From Alteromonas stellipolaris (GTDB lineage: Bacteria > Pseudomonadota > Gammaproteobacteria > Enterobacterales > Alteromonadaceae), in NCBI RefSeq assembly GCF_001562115.1, contig NZ_CP013926.1:1550001-1614000 (forward strand): a stretch of 64,000 bases of DNA. Direction: 5' to 3'. Below the pieces are notes generated by a model. That model saw only the letters and a list, made by a program, of their open reading frames with translations, ran no database searches and was not told where the DNA came from. The first letter of the stretch is position 1, and the number at the start of each line of letters is the position of its first letter. The position numbers were made by a program, and so were the translations under genes. Positions 1 through 14,577 of this stretch are shown here, in pieces.

Positions 1-211
1 CCTTACCTTGGTAGTGTACTGTTAGCATTATTTGATGCGCTTTCTCAGCATCCATATTAAAAAATTGTATGAGCACTTCAATTACAAAATCCATTGGCGT
101 GTAATCGTCGTTGTTCAACAACACTTTATACATTGGCGGCGGCTGCGTTTTTTGGCGCTGCGCGTCTTTGAGTTTTTCCCTTTCGATGCTAATGGCGTTG
201 TCTCTACTCAT
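1..211 (-). CDS. clpS: ATP-dependent Clp protease adaptor ClpS (partial, N-terminal part)
   Basis: The reverse strand encodes about 70 residues beginning MSRDNAIS and containing [20 protein letters not shown], the N-end-rule substrate-binding region of ClpS. The family protein is about 105 residues, so the C-terminal third lies beyond the window edge. ClpS docks on ClpA and delivers substrates with N-degron residues to ClpAP. It is divergent from cspD, the same arrangement as cspD-clpS-clpA in Escherichia coli, so clpA probably follows to the left. The start is the ATG complementary to 209-211. Identity is very secure; only the missing end limits it. Confidence 0.95.
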   Translation of the reverse strand, partial: MSRDNAISIEREKLKDAQRQKTQPPPMYKVLLNNDDYTPMDFVIEVLIQFFNMDAEKAHQIMLTVHYQGK

Positions 212-279
212 AATTAATAATAGTGCTTTGTTGGCAGATGTCTCACTAACTTTAGGATAAAATTAATTCACATTTGCTC

Positions 280-309
280 TTGACATAATATGGTTAAAAA
301 ATCTACATT
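280..309 (+). promoter_or_regulatory. Probable sigma-70 promoter of cspD
   Basis: A perfect -35 hexamer TTGACA (280-285) is followed after 18 bases by TACATT (304-309). This leaves an untranslated leader of about 95 bases before the cspD start, which is usual for cold-shock-family genes. Read from sequence only. Confidence 0.55.
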
Positions 310-409
310 TTAGAGGTGACGTTGTTGTTTTCAAAACACGTCACACTGCCTTCAATTATATTGTGGGGGCATAATCGTGTTAGTTCAAGGATTAAGAGGA
401 AGTCGAAGT

Positions 410-628
410 ATGGCGATTGGCAAAGTTAAATGGTTTAACAACGCGAAAGGATTTGGTTTTATTGTACCTGAAGATGGTGGCGAAGATATTTTCGCACACT
501 ACTCAACCATCCAAATGGAAGGATATCGCTCACTTAAAGCTGGTCAAGAAGTCACGTATGACGTGCAACAGGGCCCTAAAGGCTTACACGCCGAAAACAT
601 AGGCTTTAAAGAAGAACCAGAGCGTTAA
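410..628 (+). CDS. cspD: Cold-shock-domain protein CspD
   Basis: A 72-residue cold-shock protein starting MAIGKVKWFNNAKGFGFI. It carries the RNP1 motif KGFGFI and the RNP2-like DIFAHYS that contact single-stranded nucleic acid. It is longer than CspA and has the acidic PEDGGEDIF segment typical of the CspD branch; E. coli CspD inhibits replication in stationary phase. An upstream in-frame ATG-less extension exists, but the ATG at 410 is preceded by AAGAGGA at a normal distance and matches the family N-terminus. Divergent neighbour of clpS, as in enterobacteria. Confidence 0.93.
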   Translation: MAIGKVKWFNNAKGFGFIVPEDGGEDIFAHYSTIQMEGYRSLKAGQEVTYDVQQGPKGLHAENIGFKEEPER

Positions 629-658
629 GTAACACAAAAAAATTCTACAGAAGCCTGT

Positions 659-690
659 TGCTGCTACCTAAGGCAGCAGTGGGTTTTTTC
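659..690 (+). terminator. Rho-independent terminator after cspD
   Basis: The inverted repeat CTGCTaCC/GGcAGCAG around a TAA loop is followed by TGGGTTTTTT. It sits about 30 bases after the cspD stop. Confidence 0.7.
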
Positions 691-952
691 TTAGGGAGTC
701 GACAATCGTTCACTCTCATAGAGATGTATGGCCTACTCTTTTTATTAAATTTTATTTATTTCCTCGCAACACTTCTTTTAATTATTACTTATTTTTAAAT
801 AATCTGAGCTTAAATTAGATAATTTACTTTTCTGCTTTCCTATATTTTTAGATTAAATTGCGCTAACCAGTAAAAAACTAAAATTTATAAGCATAAAGCT
901 AAGTAACTATTCTGGAAATTTTCACCAGTAGTTTTTTTAAATTTTAATTAAT
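691..952. other. AT-rich gap without recognised gene
   Basis: Very AT-rich stretch between the cspD terminator and the icd terminator. No ORF, RNA gene or clear repeat was seen. Confidence 0.5.
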
Positions 953-995
953 ATAAAAAAAAGCGACCCTGACTATTTGGTCAGGGGCGCTTTTA
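953..995 (-). terminator. Rho-independent terminator of icd
   Basis: On the reverse strand, a stem AGCGcCCCTGACC / AGTCAGGGtCGCT is followed by TTTTTTTT, about 45 bases after the icd stop. The forward strand also has TTTTA after the stem, so it may act both ways. Confidence 0.85.
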
Positions 996-1036
996 CAAAT
1001 TAGGTTACTAAAATATCAGCAGCCTATTTAGTTTTA

Positions 1037-3679
<2,643 letters not shown>

Positions 3680-4222
3680 ATGGCAAACGAAAGCAAAATC
3701 GTACTTTTCAACAAACCTTTTCAAGTACTGTCTCAATTTACTGATGCAGACGGTCGAGAAACCCTTAAAGATTATATTGATGTACCAGGGGTATATGCTG
3801 CCGGTCGACTAGACAGAGATTCCGAAGGGTTATTGGTGCTGACTAACGACGGAAAGCTACAACATAAATTGGCACACCCCGAGGCCAAAACCAGTAAAAC
3901 CTACTGGGTACAAGTAGAAGGCATTCCTAATGAGGCTGCGCTAGACGCCTTGCGTAACGGGGTAGAGCTTAAAGACGGCATGACCAAACCAGCCAAAGTT
4001 GTAGCTATAGATCCTCCTGAATTATGGGACAGAAACCCGCCAGTTCGTTTTCGTCAAGCTATCCCGACTAGCTGGTTATCTATCACAATCAGTGAAGGCA
4101 GGAACCGCCAAGTTAGGCGTATGACCGCCCACATTGGTTTTCCTACATTGCGTTTGGTGCGCTATCGCGTGGGCAACTGGACCATTGATGGTATCGATAA
4201 TGGCAAATACGTTTGTTTCTAA
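3680..4222 (+). CDS. rluE: 23S rRNA pseudouridine(2457) synthase RluE
   Basis: 180 residues of the RsuA/RluB/E/F family without the N-terminal S4 domain, which is the RluE form. The catalytic aspartate is in [11 protein letters not shown] near residue 45, and the family motif GRNRQVRRM lies near residue 140. It isomerises one uridine of 23S rRNA. The start ATG gives [14 protein letters not shown], the normal beginning. It stands alone between icd and mnmA. Confidence 0.93.
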   Translation: MANESKIVLFNKPFQVLSQFTDADGRETLKDYIDVPGVYAAGRLDRDSEGLLVLTNDGKLQHKLAHPEAKTSKTYWVQVEGIPNEAALDALRNGVELKDGMTKPAKVVAIDPPELWDRNPPVRFRQAIPTSWLSITISEGRNRQVRRMTAHIGFPTLRLVRYRVGNWTIDGIDNGKYVCF

Positions 4223-4511
4223 AAGTATGCATCAACACATTGCCGATTTCACCAAACGCTAACTAGAGTATGGCTCATTTTATAGACCGCTATAACGATG
4301 AAAGTAAACGACTATTGCGTTCATTATTAGTTATAGCTTTTTGGTTTATTGAATATAGAAATTTCACGCTTGAAATACACTTTTAAACGACCAATTTACT
4401 CATCCCGACAACAAAATTTGTCGAGAAAGCAAAACGATTGAACACAATCGCTTTATTATGTGAATTGGTGGGCTTTATCTGGTAAAATCCGCCACCCTGA
4501 AATCAACCTAA

Positions 4512-5638
4512 ATGAGTGTTATCTACGTTGTGACTGATATTGAATCAAACGCGAGCCAAAAAGTAATCGTCGGAATGTCCGGCGGCGTCGACTCTTCCGT
4601 TTCTGCCTACTTGTTATTACAGCAAGGCTATCAGGTGGAAGGCTTGTTCATGAAGAACTGGGAAGAAGATGATAATGATGAATATTGCTTAGCCGCCGAA
4701 GATTTAAAAGATGCACAAGCCGTAGCTGACAAATTAGGTATTGAGCTTCACACCATCAATTTTGCCGCTGAATACTGGGATAACGTATTTGAGTATTTCC
4801 TAGAAGAATATAAGGCAGGCAGAACCCCCAACCCCGATATTATGTGCAACAAGGAAATTAAGTTTAAAGCGTTCCTTGAATTTGCTGCTGAAGACTTGGG
4901 GGCAGACTATATTGCTACCGGTCATTATGTTCGCCGCCGCCATCAAGATGGCAAGTGGCAGCTATTGCGCGGGTTGGATGAAAATAAAGATCAAAGTTAC
5001 TTCCTGTACACACTAGGTGAAGAACACGTCGCGAAAACCTTGTTCCCCGTGGGAGACATTGAAAAGCCCTTAGTACGCAAAATTGCTGAAGAACAAGGAC
5101 TAATCACCCACGACAAAAAGGATTCCACCGGCATCTGTTTTATTGGTGAGCGTAAATTCAAAGACTTTTTAGGCCGCTACTTACCCGCCCAACCTGGTAT
5201 TATTGAAACCGCGGAAGGGGAAGAAATTGGTAAGCACGAAGGCTTGATGTATCACACTTTAGGCCAGCGTAAAGGGCTACACATTGGTGGCCACGCGAAG
5301 TACGGCGAAGAACCTTGGTATGTGGTAGATAAAGACGTAGCACGCAATGTATTAATTGTAGGCCAAGGGGCCGACCACCCTCGCCTATACTCAAAAGGCT
5401 TGGTGGCAAAACAACTGCATTGGGTAGACCGCACTGCTATTACAGAGCCTATGCGCGCTGTGGTTAAAACTCGCTATCGTCAAACTGATATTCCCTGCGC
5501 AATTGCACCAATTAATGATGATATGATTGAAGTCATTTTTGACGAACCGCAAAAAGCGGTTACACCTGGTCAATCTGCCGTTTTCTACCTAGATGAAGTG
5601 TGTTTAGGCGGCGGAATTATTGAGAGCTATATTCGTTA

Positions 5639-5639
<1 letters not shown>
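4512..5639 (+). CDS. mnmA: tRNA 2-thiouridine(34) synthase MnmA
   Basis: A 375-residue thiouridylase. The N-terminal PP-loop ATPase motif is GMSGGVDSS; the two catalytic cysteines are in [12 protein letters not shown] and [11 protein letters not shown]. It thiolates U34 of tRNA-Lys, -Glu and -Gln using sulfur relayed from TusE/IscS. The ATG at 4512 lacks a good ribosome site, and the GTG at 4530 would give a length closer to other MnmA proteins, so the start is uncertain. Its stop overlaps the hflD start (TAATG), so the two are translationally coupled, a common order mnmA-hflD-purB in gammaproteobacteria. Confidence 0.95.
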
Positions 5640-7647
<2,008 letters not shown>

Positions 7648-7675
7648 AGGCATCGCCTTTTCCATACACTTAAAA

Positions 7676-7698
7676 ACGCGGCTAGTCCGCGTTTTTTT
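7676..7698 (+). terminator. Rho-independent terminator after purB
   Basis: Stem ACGCGG / CCGCGT with a five-base loop CTAGT, followed by a run of seven T. It lies 28 bases after the purB stop. Confidence 0.9.
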
Positions 7699-7715
7699 AT
7701 GATTGGGATTTAGGC

Positions 7716-9023
7716 ATGCTGACACACAAAACATTTCACTCAAAAGCGGCAGTACTTCACACAACTGCGCGCTTTTTTGCTCTGTGCTTATTGTTACAGT
7801 CACCGTTATTAATGGCCTATGCTCAAGATAGCGCGAATCACATAGCACTGTGGTGGAATCTGACCTTTCATATTCTTTGTGCGTTCACCGTTCTATACCT
7901 TTGTCACAAAGGCCAGCCCTCACATGCTCGCACACTGCTGATTACCAGTTATTACAGCTATATTGTGCTAGCAACTTTACTGTGGCGTGGCGACGTGTAC
8001 ATTCAGCACTTTTTATTAATTGGCTGCTTATGCTGCGTGGGGCTATTTAGCCAGCATGAACAACGCCCACGACTCTATTGGGGGTTGCTTTTCGCTTTAA
8101 CATTCTGTGTTATTGACGGCCTATTTAGCTACTCGCTTCACGGTTGGCAGGGCGCTATTCGTCGCAGCAACAGTATTACCCTAACCCTAGCCAGCGTGGG
8201 ACTTATACTGACCTTGCATGCCCATAGCCGGCGCCACCTTCATCACCTTGCAGTGAACTACCGTCATACACGGCAATTATTGATAAAAGCAACCCCTGCC
8301 GCCAAGCTTACAAGCGCTTTTACTCCCCCTTTGAGCCATGTTCCGAATACTCCTTTAAGTAGGTTTTCAAGTAGTGCATCAACAGGCTTTTCGACCGGGC
8401 TAATGCGGCAAAGCTTCTCCTCGGCCTGTGTGTTATTTGCAGATATAAAAGGTTATCAAACACTGGCCCCCTTGTTTGGAGAACAAAAAGTGATAGAGGC
8501 ATTGGATGCCTTTTACAGCCAAATTGATGTGTTAGCCGCTGCCAATAAAATGTACCCAGTAAAAACGAATGGCGATGAATACATGGCGGTTAGCGAACTG
8601 TGTATGTTTCCTCCTTTAAGTGCTTCAAATGGCGAACAAAAAGGCGAACAAAAAAGTGCACATCATATAAATAACGGCGTGTTGTTTGCGCTTGCTGTTA
8701 CCGCCACCTTTAAAATCTTTGCGTTAAAAGAAGGTTGGCCTTGCCAAATTCGTATCGGCGTTGCAGCAGGCCCTGTTACTGCTGGCATGCCTAGAAGACA
8801 GCACGGCATTTTCGATGTATGGGGTAATACGGTTAATTTGGCATCTATGCTAGAACAACATTGCAAAGGGAATGCTGTTACCGTTTGCGATAGTACATTT
8901 CCTCATTTAACCGCTGAAACCCAAGCTAAATTCTGCCCCATTTTAATTGATAGCAAAATTGGTGAATTGGCCGCCTTCGAGCACCGGCTTACTGACACAC
9001 ACTACGCTAGTAACCCTTTATAG
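7716..9023 (+). CDS. Membrane class III adenylate/guanylate cyclase
   Basis: 435 residues. The N-terminal half has about five to six hydrophobic segments (roughly residues 20-170), then a linker and a class III cyclase domain (about 235-420). Metal-binding aspartates are visible in FADIKGY and GDEYMA, the base-specifying lysine in VKTNGDE, and an aspartate in IFDVWGNTVN. The usual transition-state arginine of the N-x3-R motif is replaced by methionine (NTVNLASMLEQ), so activity may be low or altered. It starts 69 bases after purB but beyond a terminator, and precedes roxA. The signal sensed is not evident. Confidence 0.82.
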   Translation: MLTHKTFHSKAAVLHTTARFFALCLLLQSPLLMAYAQDSANHIALWWNLTFHILCAFTVLYLCHKGQPSHARTLLITSYYSYIVLATLLWRGDVYIQHFLLIGCLCCVGLFSQHEQRPRLYWGLLFALTFCVIDGLFSYSLHGWQGAIRRSNSITLTLASVGLILTLHAHSRRHLHHLAVNYRHTRQLLIKATPAAKLTSAFTPPLSHVPNTPLSRFSSSASTGFSTGLMRQSFSSACVLFADIKGYQTLAPLFGEQKVIEALDAFYSQIDVLAAANKMYPVKTNGDEYMAVSELCMFPPLSASNGEQKGEQKSAHHINNGVLFALAVTATFKIFALKEGWPCQIRIGVAAGPVTAGMPRRQHGIFDVWGNTVNLASMLEQHCKGNAVTVCDSTFPHLTAETQAKFCPILIDSKIGELAAFEHRLTDTHYASNPL

Positions 9024-9064
9024 AATAAACGATAATACCCCCATAGATGCGTGGAGATTACTTA

Positions 9065-10240
9065 ATGAAAGAATTCGATATAGAACATTTTCTATTTCAT
9101 TATTGGCAACAAAAGCCTGTTGTATTACGTGGCTTTTTTCAAGATTTTGAAGATCCTATCGATGAGCACGATTTGGCAGGCTTAGCCCAAGAAGAAGAAA
9201 TAGATAGCCGACTACTAAGCTTTGAGAATACCAGTGGCAACCCAGCGGATGGCACAGGCGAATGGAAAGTTCATCAAGGGCCAATTCATGATTTTGAAGC
9301 CGTTTGCGAAGGTGCATGGACACTACTTGTACAAAGTGTAGACAGGTACGTACATGACGTAGCTGACATTCTTGAACCCTTCCGCTTTCTTCCAAATTGG
9401 CGTCTAGACGACCTAATGGTAAGTTTTGCCACTAAAAATGCAGGTGTTGGCGCGCATATCGACCAATACGATGTATTTTTGGTGCAGGGAAAGGGTCAGC
9501 GTCGTTGGCGCGTAGGTAAGCCTGGAGAATACAAAGAAGTATTCCCACACCCTAAACTTCGTCAAATTGAAGGCTTCGACCCTATTATTGATGAAGTACT
9601 AAACCCAGGTGACGTACTGTATATTCCGCCGGGTTGGCCTCATGATGGCAAAGCATTGGAAGACTGCTTAACCTACTCTGTAGGCTTTCGTGCCCCTGAA
9701 ACCGCACAATTAGCTGATAGCCTGTCCTTGATGTTGGAAACAAGCGACATTAACCTGCGATTTACCGACGCAGGTAGAACATTATCGACGACTTCGGCAG
9801 TGGTTGAATCTAGTGATATTGCCGCGTTAAAGCAACAGCTCATCACAGCGATTAATTCCGATGACTTCACCCATGCATTGCTTGAATCGCTCAGTGAACA
9901 AGGCCTTCCAGAGTATCCACCTGAGTATTTATATACTGATAGCCAAATAGCCGCTGGATTTGAAGAAGGTGTAGAGTTTGCTCCAGCACCGGGAGTAAGA
10001 GCACTAATAGCGACGAATGTTGTTAATGCTGAAATTACATCCCCTTCTAGCGATTGTCGTTATTTCTATGTGAACGGCGAACGTTTCAGTTATAACAAAG
10101 AAGATGAGCAATGGGTGCAGCTTTTAGTGAACAACGACGTACTATTTGCCGATATCCTGCCTGATCTCCCCTCTTTTGCGTTTTTAGCAACATTAACTAC
10201 ACTTATAAACAAGGGTTACTGGGAATGGATAGAAGCGTAA
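9065..10240 (+). CDS. roxA: Ribosomal protein uL16 3-hydroxylase RoxA (YcfD), JmjC-like
   Basis: 391 residues, a 2-oxoglutarate/Fe(II)-dependent oxygenase of the ribosomal oxygenase family that hydroxylates an arginine of ribosomal protein L16 in E. coli. The iron-binding HxD is in GAHIDQYDVFLVQ and the distal histidine in PPGWPHDGKAL; GQRRWRVG is also typical. The C-terminal part is the winged-helix region. The ATG at 9065 is preferred over one at 9047 because GGAG sits eight bases before it and the product begins at the family start MKEFDIEHF. Likely co-transcribed with the next GNAT gene, nine bases away. Confidence 0.93.
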   Translation: MKEFDIEHFLFHYWQQKPVVLRGFFQDFEDPIDEHDLAGLAQEEEIDSRLLSFENTSGNPADGTGEWKVHQGPIHDFEAVCEGAWTLLVQSVDRYVHDVADILEPFRFLPNWRLDDLMVSFATKNAGVGAHIDQYDVFLVQGKGQRRWRVGKPGEYKEVFPHPKLRQIEGFDPIIDEVLNPGDVLYIPPGWPHDGKALEDCLTYSVGFRAPETAQLADSLSLMLETSDINLRFTDAGRTLSTTSAVVESSDIAALKQQLITAINSDDFTHALLESLSEQGLPEYPPEYLYTDSQIAAGFEEGVEFAPAPGVRALIATNVVNAEITSPSSDCRYFYVNGERFSYNKEDEQWVQLLVNNDVLFADILPDLPSFAFLATLTTLINKGYWEWIEA

Positions 10241-10249
10241 CGCAACCAC

Positions 10250-10717
10250 ATGGCTTATACGATAGAGAACGTCGATTGGGCAAAGGATAAGCATCGACTT
10301 AAAGCAATTAGGGAAGATGTATTCGTTTTGGAATGGCGAGTACCTCAAGACAGTGAGTTTGATGAGCGCGATGCCAGCGCTTTTCACGTGCTGCTTTTGG
10401 AAGAAGGTAAAGACGCCAACGTACCTATTGCAACGGGAAGATTAACCCAGTGTGGGGAAATTGGCAGAATTGCAGTGAAACGCGGTTACCGAAATATGGC
10501 TATCTATCGCGCTCTATTTGCCGCACTAATAGAAGTTGCTAACCACCATCACGTCACTATATTAAAAGTAAGCTGTAGCCTTGATAGTGTGTCATACCAT
10601 CAAGGCTTAGGCTTCAAACCCGAAGGACAAGTATTCATGGATGGGGGCGTAGCACGTCAACGCATGCAATGCCCTGTAGAGCGTTTTCCATTTCCCGATG
10701 TTTCACAAATGCATTAG
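10250..10717 (+). CDS. GNAT family N-acetyltransferase (ElaA-like)
   Basis: 155 residues with the GNAT fold. The acetyl-CoA-binding stretch is GRIAVKRGYRNMAIYRALF near residue 80-100, followed by the YHQGLGFKPEG segment typical of the C-terminal strand. Substrate unknown. It follows roxA by nine bases and presumably shares its transcript. Confidence 0.8.
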   Translation: MAYTIENVDWAKDKHRLKAIREDVFVLEWRVPQDSEFDERDASAFHVLLLEEGKDANVPIATGRLTQCGEIGRIAVKRGYRNMAIYRALFAALIEVANHHHVTILKVSCSLDSVSYHQGLGFKPEGQVFMDGGVARQRMQCPVERFPFPDVSQMH

Positions 10718-10752
10718 CTATTCATTAACAGCGGAAGCCACTAAATGTTAGC

Positions 10753-11175
10753 TTAAACGCCTTGCCACAGTTCATCTTGGTTTTGTATGGCGTGCAACCC
10801 CTCTGCTCTACTTTCTAATAATTCCGCATATTCCAACGATGTCGCATCTGCCCCCTCGGAAGCGCGTAAATTTGCCGCCTTTAACTGCCATGCCATTGCA
10901 AAATGCTTAATTACATCGCGAGCAGTAGCAGCCGTAGACTCAGCAATGTAGTCAGTAGGTAAATCACCACTCATTACCCAATACATCGCATTGTTGGTGT
11001 CTTTTATCTTCCATACCGCCAAGTAAGGTACTAGGTAGCGGCTTTCATTTGTCACGACTGATTCAAAAAGCACACCATTTTCAGCCAGGTGTTTATTGGC
11101 TTTTTGAAATTGCTCACGCACCCATTCACTGCGCTGCTGATCGGTCATTTCATTTTGAGGTGTATTGTCTGTCAT
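10753..11175 (-). CDS. DUF4826-type conserved hypothetical protein
   Basis: 140 residues, soluble, acidic, with no signal peptide or membrane segment. The region YLVPYLAVWKIKD...YWVMSGDLPTDYI resembles a small family of uncharacterised proteins in marine gammaproteobacteria (DUF4826 from memory). It lies just downstream of the ydiJ-like gene on the same strand with a 64-base gap. No function can be assigned. Confidence 0.65.
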   Translation of the reverse strand: MTDNTPQNEMTDQQRSEWVREQFQKANKHLAENGVLFESVVTNESRYLVPYLAVWKIKDTNNAMYWVMSGDLPTDYIAESTAATARDVIKHFAMAWQLKAANLRASEGADATSLEYAELLESRAEGLHAIQNQDELWQGV

Positions 11176-11239
11176 ATTATTCTCTAATCTATTTCGTTTT
11201 ATTTTTAGTTTTTACGTAGTCGGTTGATGTTGGTCAATA

Positions 11240-14200
11240 CTATGAAACACAAGCCAGCAGCCCCTGTAAAGGGTGCTTCGGCTTAAACTGCTCTATACGA
11301 GCGACCTGACTTCGACAAGAATAGCCAGTGGCAAGAATAGCATCTGCAGGGTAGCGTTTAACCGCTTGCTCCCAACTTAACCCATAAATGGCTAACGACT
11401 TTTCTTTTTGATCGGCTTCATGGCCGTAAGTTCCCGCCATGCCGCAACAGCCTACCGCCACAATATCAACTGGCTGATTCACTTTAGCAAACAAACCCTG
11501 CCATTGCTTTTCAGATGCGGGCAACGCCGTTTTTTCTGTACAGTGACTTAGCAGTGCTAGTGGCTGAGCTGAAGGCTGTTTTGAAGGCTGCGCTGAAGGC
11601 TCACTCGCACTTGCACTCTTGCTTTTCGCTTGCCACACGTCACTAGGTACCGTTTCAAGCCATTCATGCACTGCTAGCACATGAAAATCGCCGCGGGCTT
11701 TACCCAAGGTTTTGGTGTATTCATCACGATAAACCAATACCAAAGATGCATCTACACCCACCATAGGAATGTTTAACTGCGCCACTTCATTTAAAAAGCC
11801 TGCGGTATTTTTTGCGGTTTTCGCGAATTTGGCTAAAAAGCCTTTTACATGTTCAGGTTTGCCATTTGGTTTAAACGGTAACATTACCGGTGTAAAGCCA
11901 AGGGCATTCACTAAGGCAACAAAGTCTTCAACCACACTCGCATCATAGTAACTGGTGAAAGGGTCTTGCACTATCAACACTGTCTTTTGCTTTTCTGCAG
12001 CACTTAGTGTTGATAGCGCATCGTGGTTATAACTAGCCACTTTCCCTTTTACTCTGTTTGCCAACGTAGGTTCAGATAAAATAGGCGTGTCTACATAACC
12101 AATGGTTTTCTCAATACCGTCTTGCATCCATTTTCGTTTCAAAAACAGATTAACCATAGGCGAGAACTTCGCCATAATCGGCGCCATGCGTTCAATATTG
12201 CCCACTAAGTGGTCTTTCATTGGGCGCATGTAGCGCTGGTAATAAATAGACAAAAACTTCGACCTAAAATCAGGCACATCTACTTTCACCGGGCATTGGC
12301 TTGAGCACGACTTACAAGCTAAACAACCATTCATGGCGTCTAACACTTCGTGAGAAAAATCGTCTTGTTTGTTGCGGCTGTTGCTAAAGCGTTGCCACCA
12401 GGATGTGTCGAATTGATCGGCACTCAAGGTTTTCGTATCTACCCCATCTTTAGCAAGCAAGCGTATCCACTCACGAATAAGGCCAGCACGGCCTTTCGGG
12501 CTATGACGTCTATCGCGAGTTACCTTACTTGAAGGGCACATAGGCGACGTAGTGTCGTAATTAAAGCATAAGCCATTACCATTACATTCCATGGCAGGCG
12601 CAAAGGCTGCTTTAAACGTAACCGGAATAGTTCTATCGAATGTCGCGCGTTTGGTATCGCTTACCTTTACCAAGCTTTCAGTGCTATCTAACGGTGTACA
12701 CACCTTTCCTGGGTTCATTTTATTAAGCGGGTCAAACGCGCTTTTTATTTTACGCAACTCGGTAAATAACATGTCACCAAAAAAGGCAGGGCCGTATTCG
12801 CTGCGGTAACCTTTACCGTGCTCGCCCCACATCAAGCCGCCATACTTAGCAACTAGCGCTACCACTTCATCTGATATTTGATGCATCAACTTTTCTTGTT
12901 CAACATCACACAAATCAAGGGCTGGCCGTACGTGTAACACACCTGCATCAACGTGACCAAACATACCGTACTTTAAACCGTGGCTGTCTAGCAGAGCTCT
13001 AAACTCCATTATGAAGTCGGCCAAGTTTTCAGGGGGCACTGCGGTGTCTTCAGCAAAGGCGATAGGCTTTTGCACCCCTTTGGTTTTACCCAACAGGCCC
13101 ACCGACTTTTTACGCATAGCGTATATTTTACCAATGTCCGCTTTATCAAACGTAACCTGATAACCAATTACCCCGCCCTCGCCTGTTTCAGCAGCGGCGG
13201 TAAGCCTAGCTTCTAGCTCGGCTATACGAGTGCGAATTTCTTCTTCATCGTTACTGTTGTACTCCACCATATTTAAGCCCAACATTTCCTTGTGAGGAAC
13301 GTCGGTAATTAAATCGGCGATGGAGTGCCAAATAATATCGGTTTTGGCCAAATTAAGAACTTTCGAGTCTACCGTTTCAACAGATGTGGCATTCGCTTTT
13401 ACCATTTCAGGAGCATGACGAAGTGCCGATTCAAAGGTATCGTACTTAATATTAACGAGAGCTTTGTGCTTCGCGATAGGCGTTAGTGAAAGCTTAGCTT
13501 CGGCCACCATTGCAAGCGAGCCTTCAGCGCCGGTAATCAAACGGCTTACATCAATAAGCTGCTCTGTATCGTTATAAGCGTGTTCTAAATCGTAACCGGT
13601 TAAAAAGCGGTTTAAACGGGGGAATTTTTCAATAATGGCTTCGCGCTTGTCTACGCAAGTCGCTAACACTTGGCGCAGAATACCCGCATAGGCGCTGCTA
13701 TCTGCGTTTGTGTCGGCTATTTTTTTTGCTTCTTGCACACTTATTGGCGTGGTGCTTAATACTTCACCGTTAGCCAGTACAGAAGTTAAGCCTAATACAT
13801 GGTCGCTGGTTTTACCGTAAACCAACGAGCCCTGCCCAGAAGCATCGGTACTAATCATTCCACCTACGGTAGCGCGGTTGCTGGTAGAAAGATCGGGCGA
13901 GAAGAAAAAACCATGTGGGCGAAGTGCGTCATTCAGTGCATCTTTCACTACACCAGATTGAACTTTAACCCATTGTTCTTCAACGTTGATTTCCAGAATT
14001 TTATTCATGTAGCGCGACATATCAACCACAATGCCGTCGGTTAAGCTTTGACCATTAGTGCCTGTGCCGCCACCACGAGCCGAGAACTTCACTAGCGGGT
14101 GGTCGTTAACCAGCTTTCCCAATACTTGTAAATCGGCAACGCTTTTAGGAAATACCACAGCTTGAGGGAGTTTTTGATATACCGAATTATCGGTGGCCAC

Positions 14201-14323
14201 AGCAAGACGGCTGGCATAGCTGTACTCAACATCGCCGGTAAAAGCGGTACTAGCAAGCTGTTCTAGGTATGTCTGATAATGTGTTAAAAGACTCTGCTGG
14301 GGCACCACACGTGGCAAACTCAT
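11240..14323 (-). CDS. ydiJ: YdiJ-type FAD-binding and (Fe-S) oxidoreductase
   Basis: About 1027 residues in three parts. There is an N-terminal FAD-binding domain of the VAO/GlcD type (SARGGGTGTNGQSL; DASGQGSLVYGKTSDH) and a FAD-oxidase C-terminal domain (KYGMFGHVDAGVLHVRP; GLMWGEHGKGYRSE). The third part is an Fe-S region with CLACKSCSSQCPVKVD, ending in a cysteine-rich GCCGMAGTYGHEAD module. The E. coli relative YdiJ has been reported to oxidise D-2-hydroxyglutarate; the substrate here is inferred from that. The ATG at 14323 is used; an in-frame TTG three codons upstream has a somewhat better placed AGAGG and is possible. Confidence 0.88.
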   Translation of the reverse strand: MSLPRVVPQQSLLTHYQTYLEQLASTAFTGDVEYSYASRLAVATDNSVYQKLPQAVVFPKSVADLQVLGKLVNDHPLVKFSARGGGTGTNGQSLTDGIVVDMSRYMNKILEINVEEQWVKVQSGVVKDALNDALRPHGFFFSPDLSTSNRATVGGMISTDASGQGSLVYGKTSDHVLGLTSVLANGEVLSTTPISVQEAKKIADTNADSSAYAGILRQVLATCVDKREAIIEKFPRLNRFLTGYDLEHAYNDTEQLIDVSRLITGAEGSLAMVAEAKLSLTPIAKHKALVNIKYDTFESALRHAPEMVKANATSVETVDSKVLNLAKTDIIWHSIADLITDVPHKEMLGLNMVEYNSNDEEEIRTRIAELEARLTAAAETGEGGVIGYQVTFDKADIGKIYAMRKKSVGLLGKTKGVQKPIAFAEDTAVPPENLADFIMEFRALLDSHGLKYGMFGHVDAGVLHVRPALDLCDVEQEKLMHQISDEVVALVAKYGGLMWGEHGKGYRSEYGPAFFGDMLFTELRKIKSAFDPLNKMNPGKVCTPLDSTESLVKVSDTKRATFDRTIPVTFKAAFAPAMECNGNGLCFNYDTTSPMCPSSKVTRDRRHSPKGRAGLIREWIRLLAKDGVDTKTLSADQFDTSWWQRFSNSRNKQDDFSHEVLDAMNGCLACKSCSSQCPVKVDVPDFRSKFLSIYYQRYMRPMKDHLVGNIERMAPIMAKFSPMVNLFLKRKWMQDGIEKTIGYVDTPILSEPTLANRVKGKVASYNHDALSTLSAAEKQKTVLIVQDPFTSYYDASVVEDFVALVNALGFTPVMLPFKPNGKPEHVKGFLAKFAKTAKNTAGFLNEVAQLNIPMVGVDASLVLVYRDEYTKTLGKARGDFHVLAVHEWLETVPSDVWQAKSKSASASEPSAQPSKQPSAQPLALLSHCTEKTALPASEKQWQGLFAKVNQPVDIVAVGCCGMAGTYGHEADQKEKSLAIYGLSWEQAVKRYPADAILATGYSCRSQVARIEQFKPKHPLQGLLACVS

Positions 14324-14577
14324 TGTGCTCAATTGCTGTAAAACCTCTAGAAATGCGTTCTGCGGCTAGTATAACCACAGCGCTTGCGAGTCTCTAGCCA
14401 ATTACACATATTTCATGTGGTTTTAATGACTAATTTTGCACTTTATATAACAGGAAGTGTTTTTATGGCGTGTATTTTTAACCAATTAGAATATCTTAGA
14501 AAATCACAAGTTAGCCATTCACTTATAAATATTGCACAATGCCCGCTCTTCTATTCTCGATAAAAGGAAAGCAGTTT

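Noticed and set aside
32..217. Forward ORF of 61 codons at the left edge
   Set aside because: It is the complement of clpS, whose reverse-strand translation is unmistakable.
4433..4452. CGATTG/CAATCG inverted repeat upstream of mnmA as a terminator of rluE
   Set aside because: The stem is short, lacks a T run on the forward strand and lies over 200 bases from rluE.
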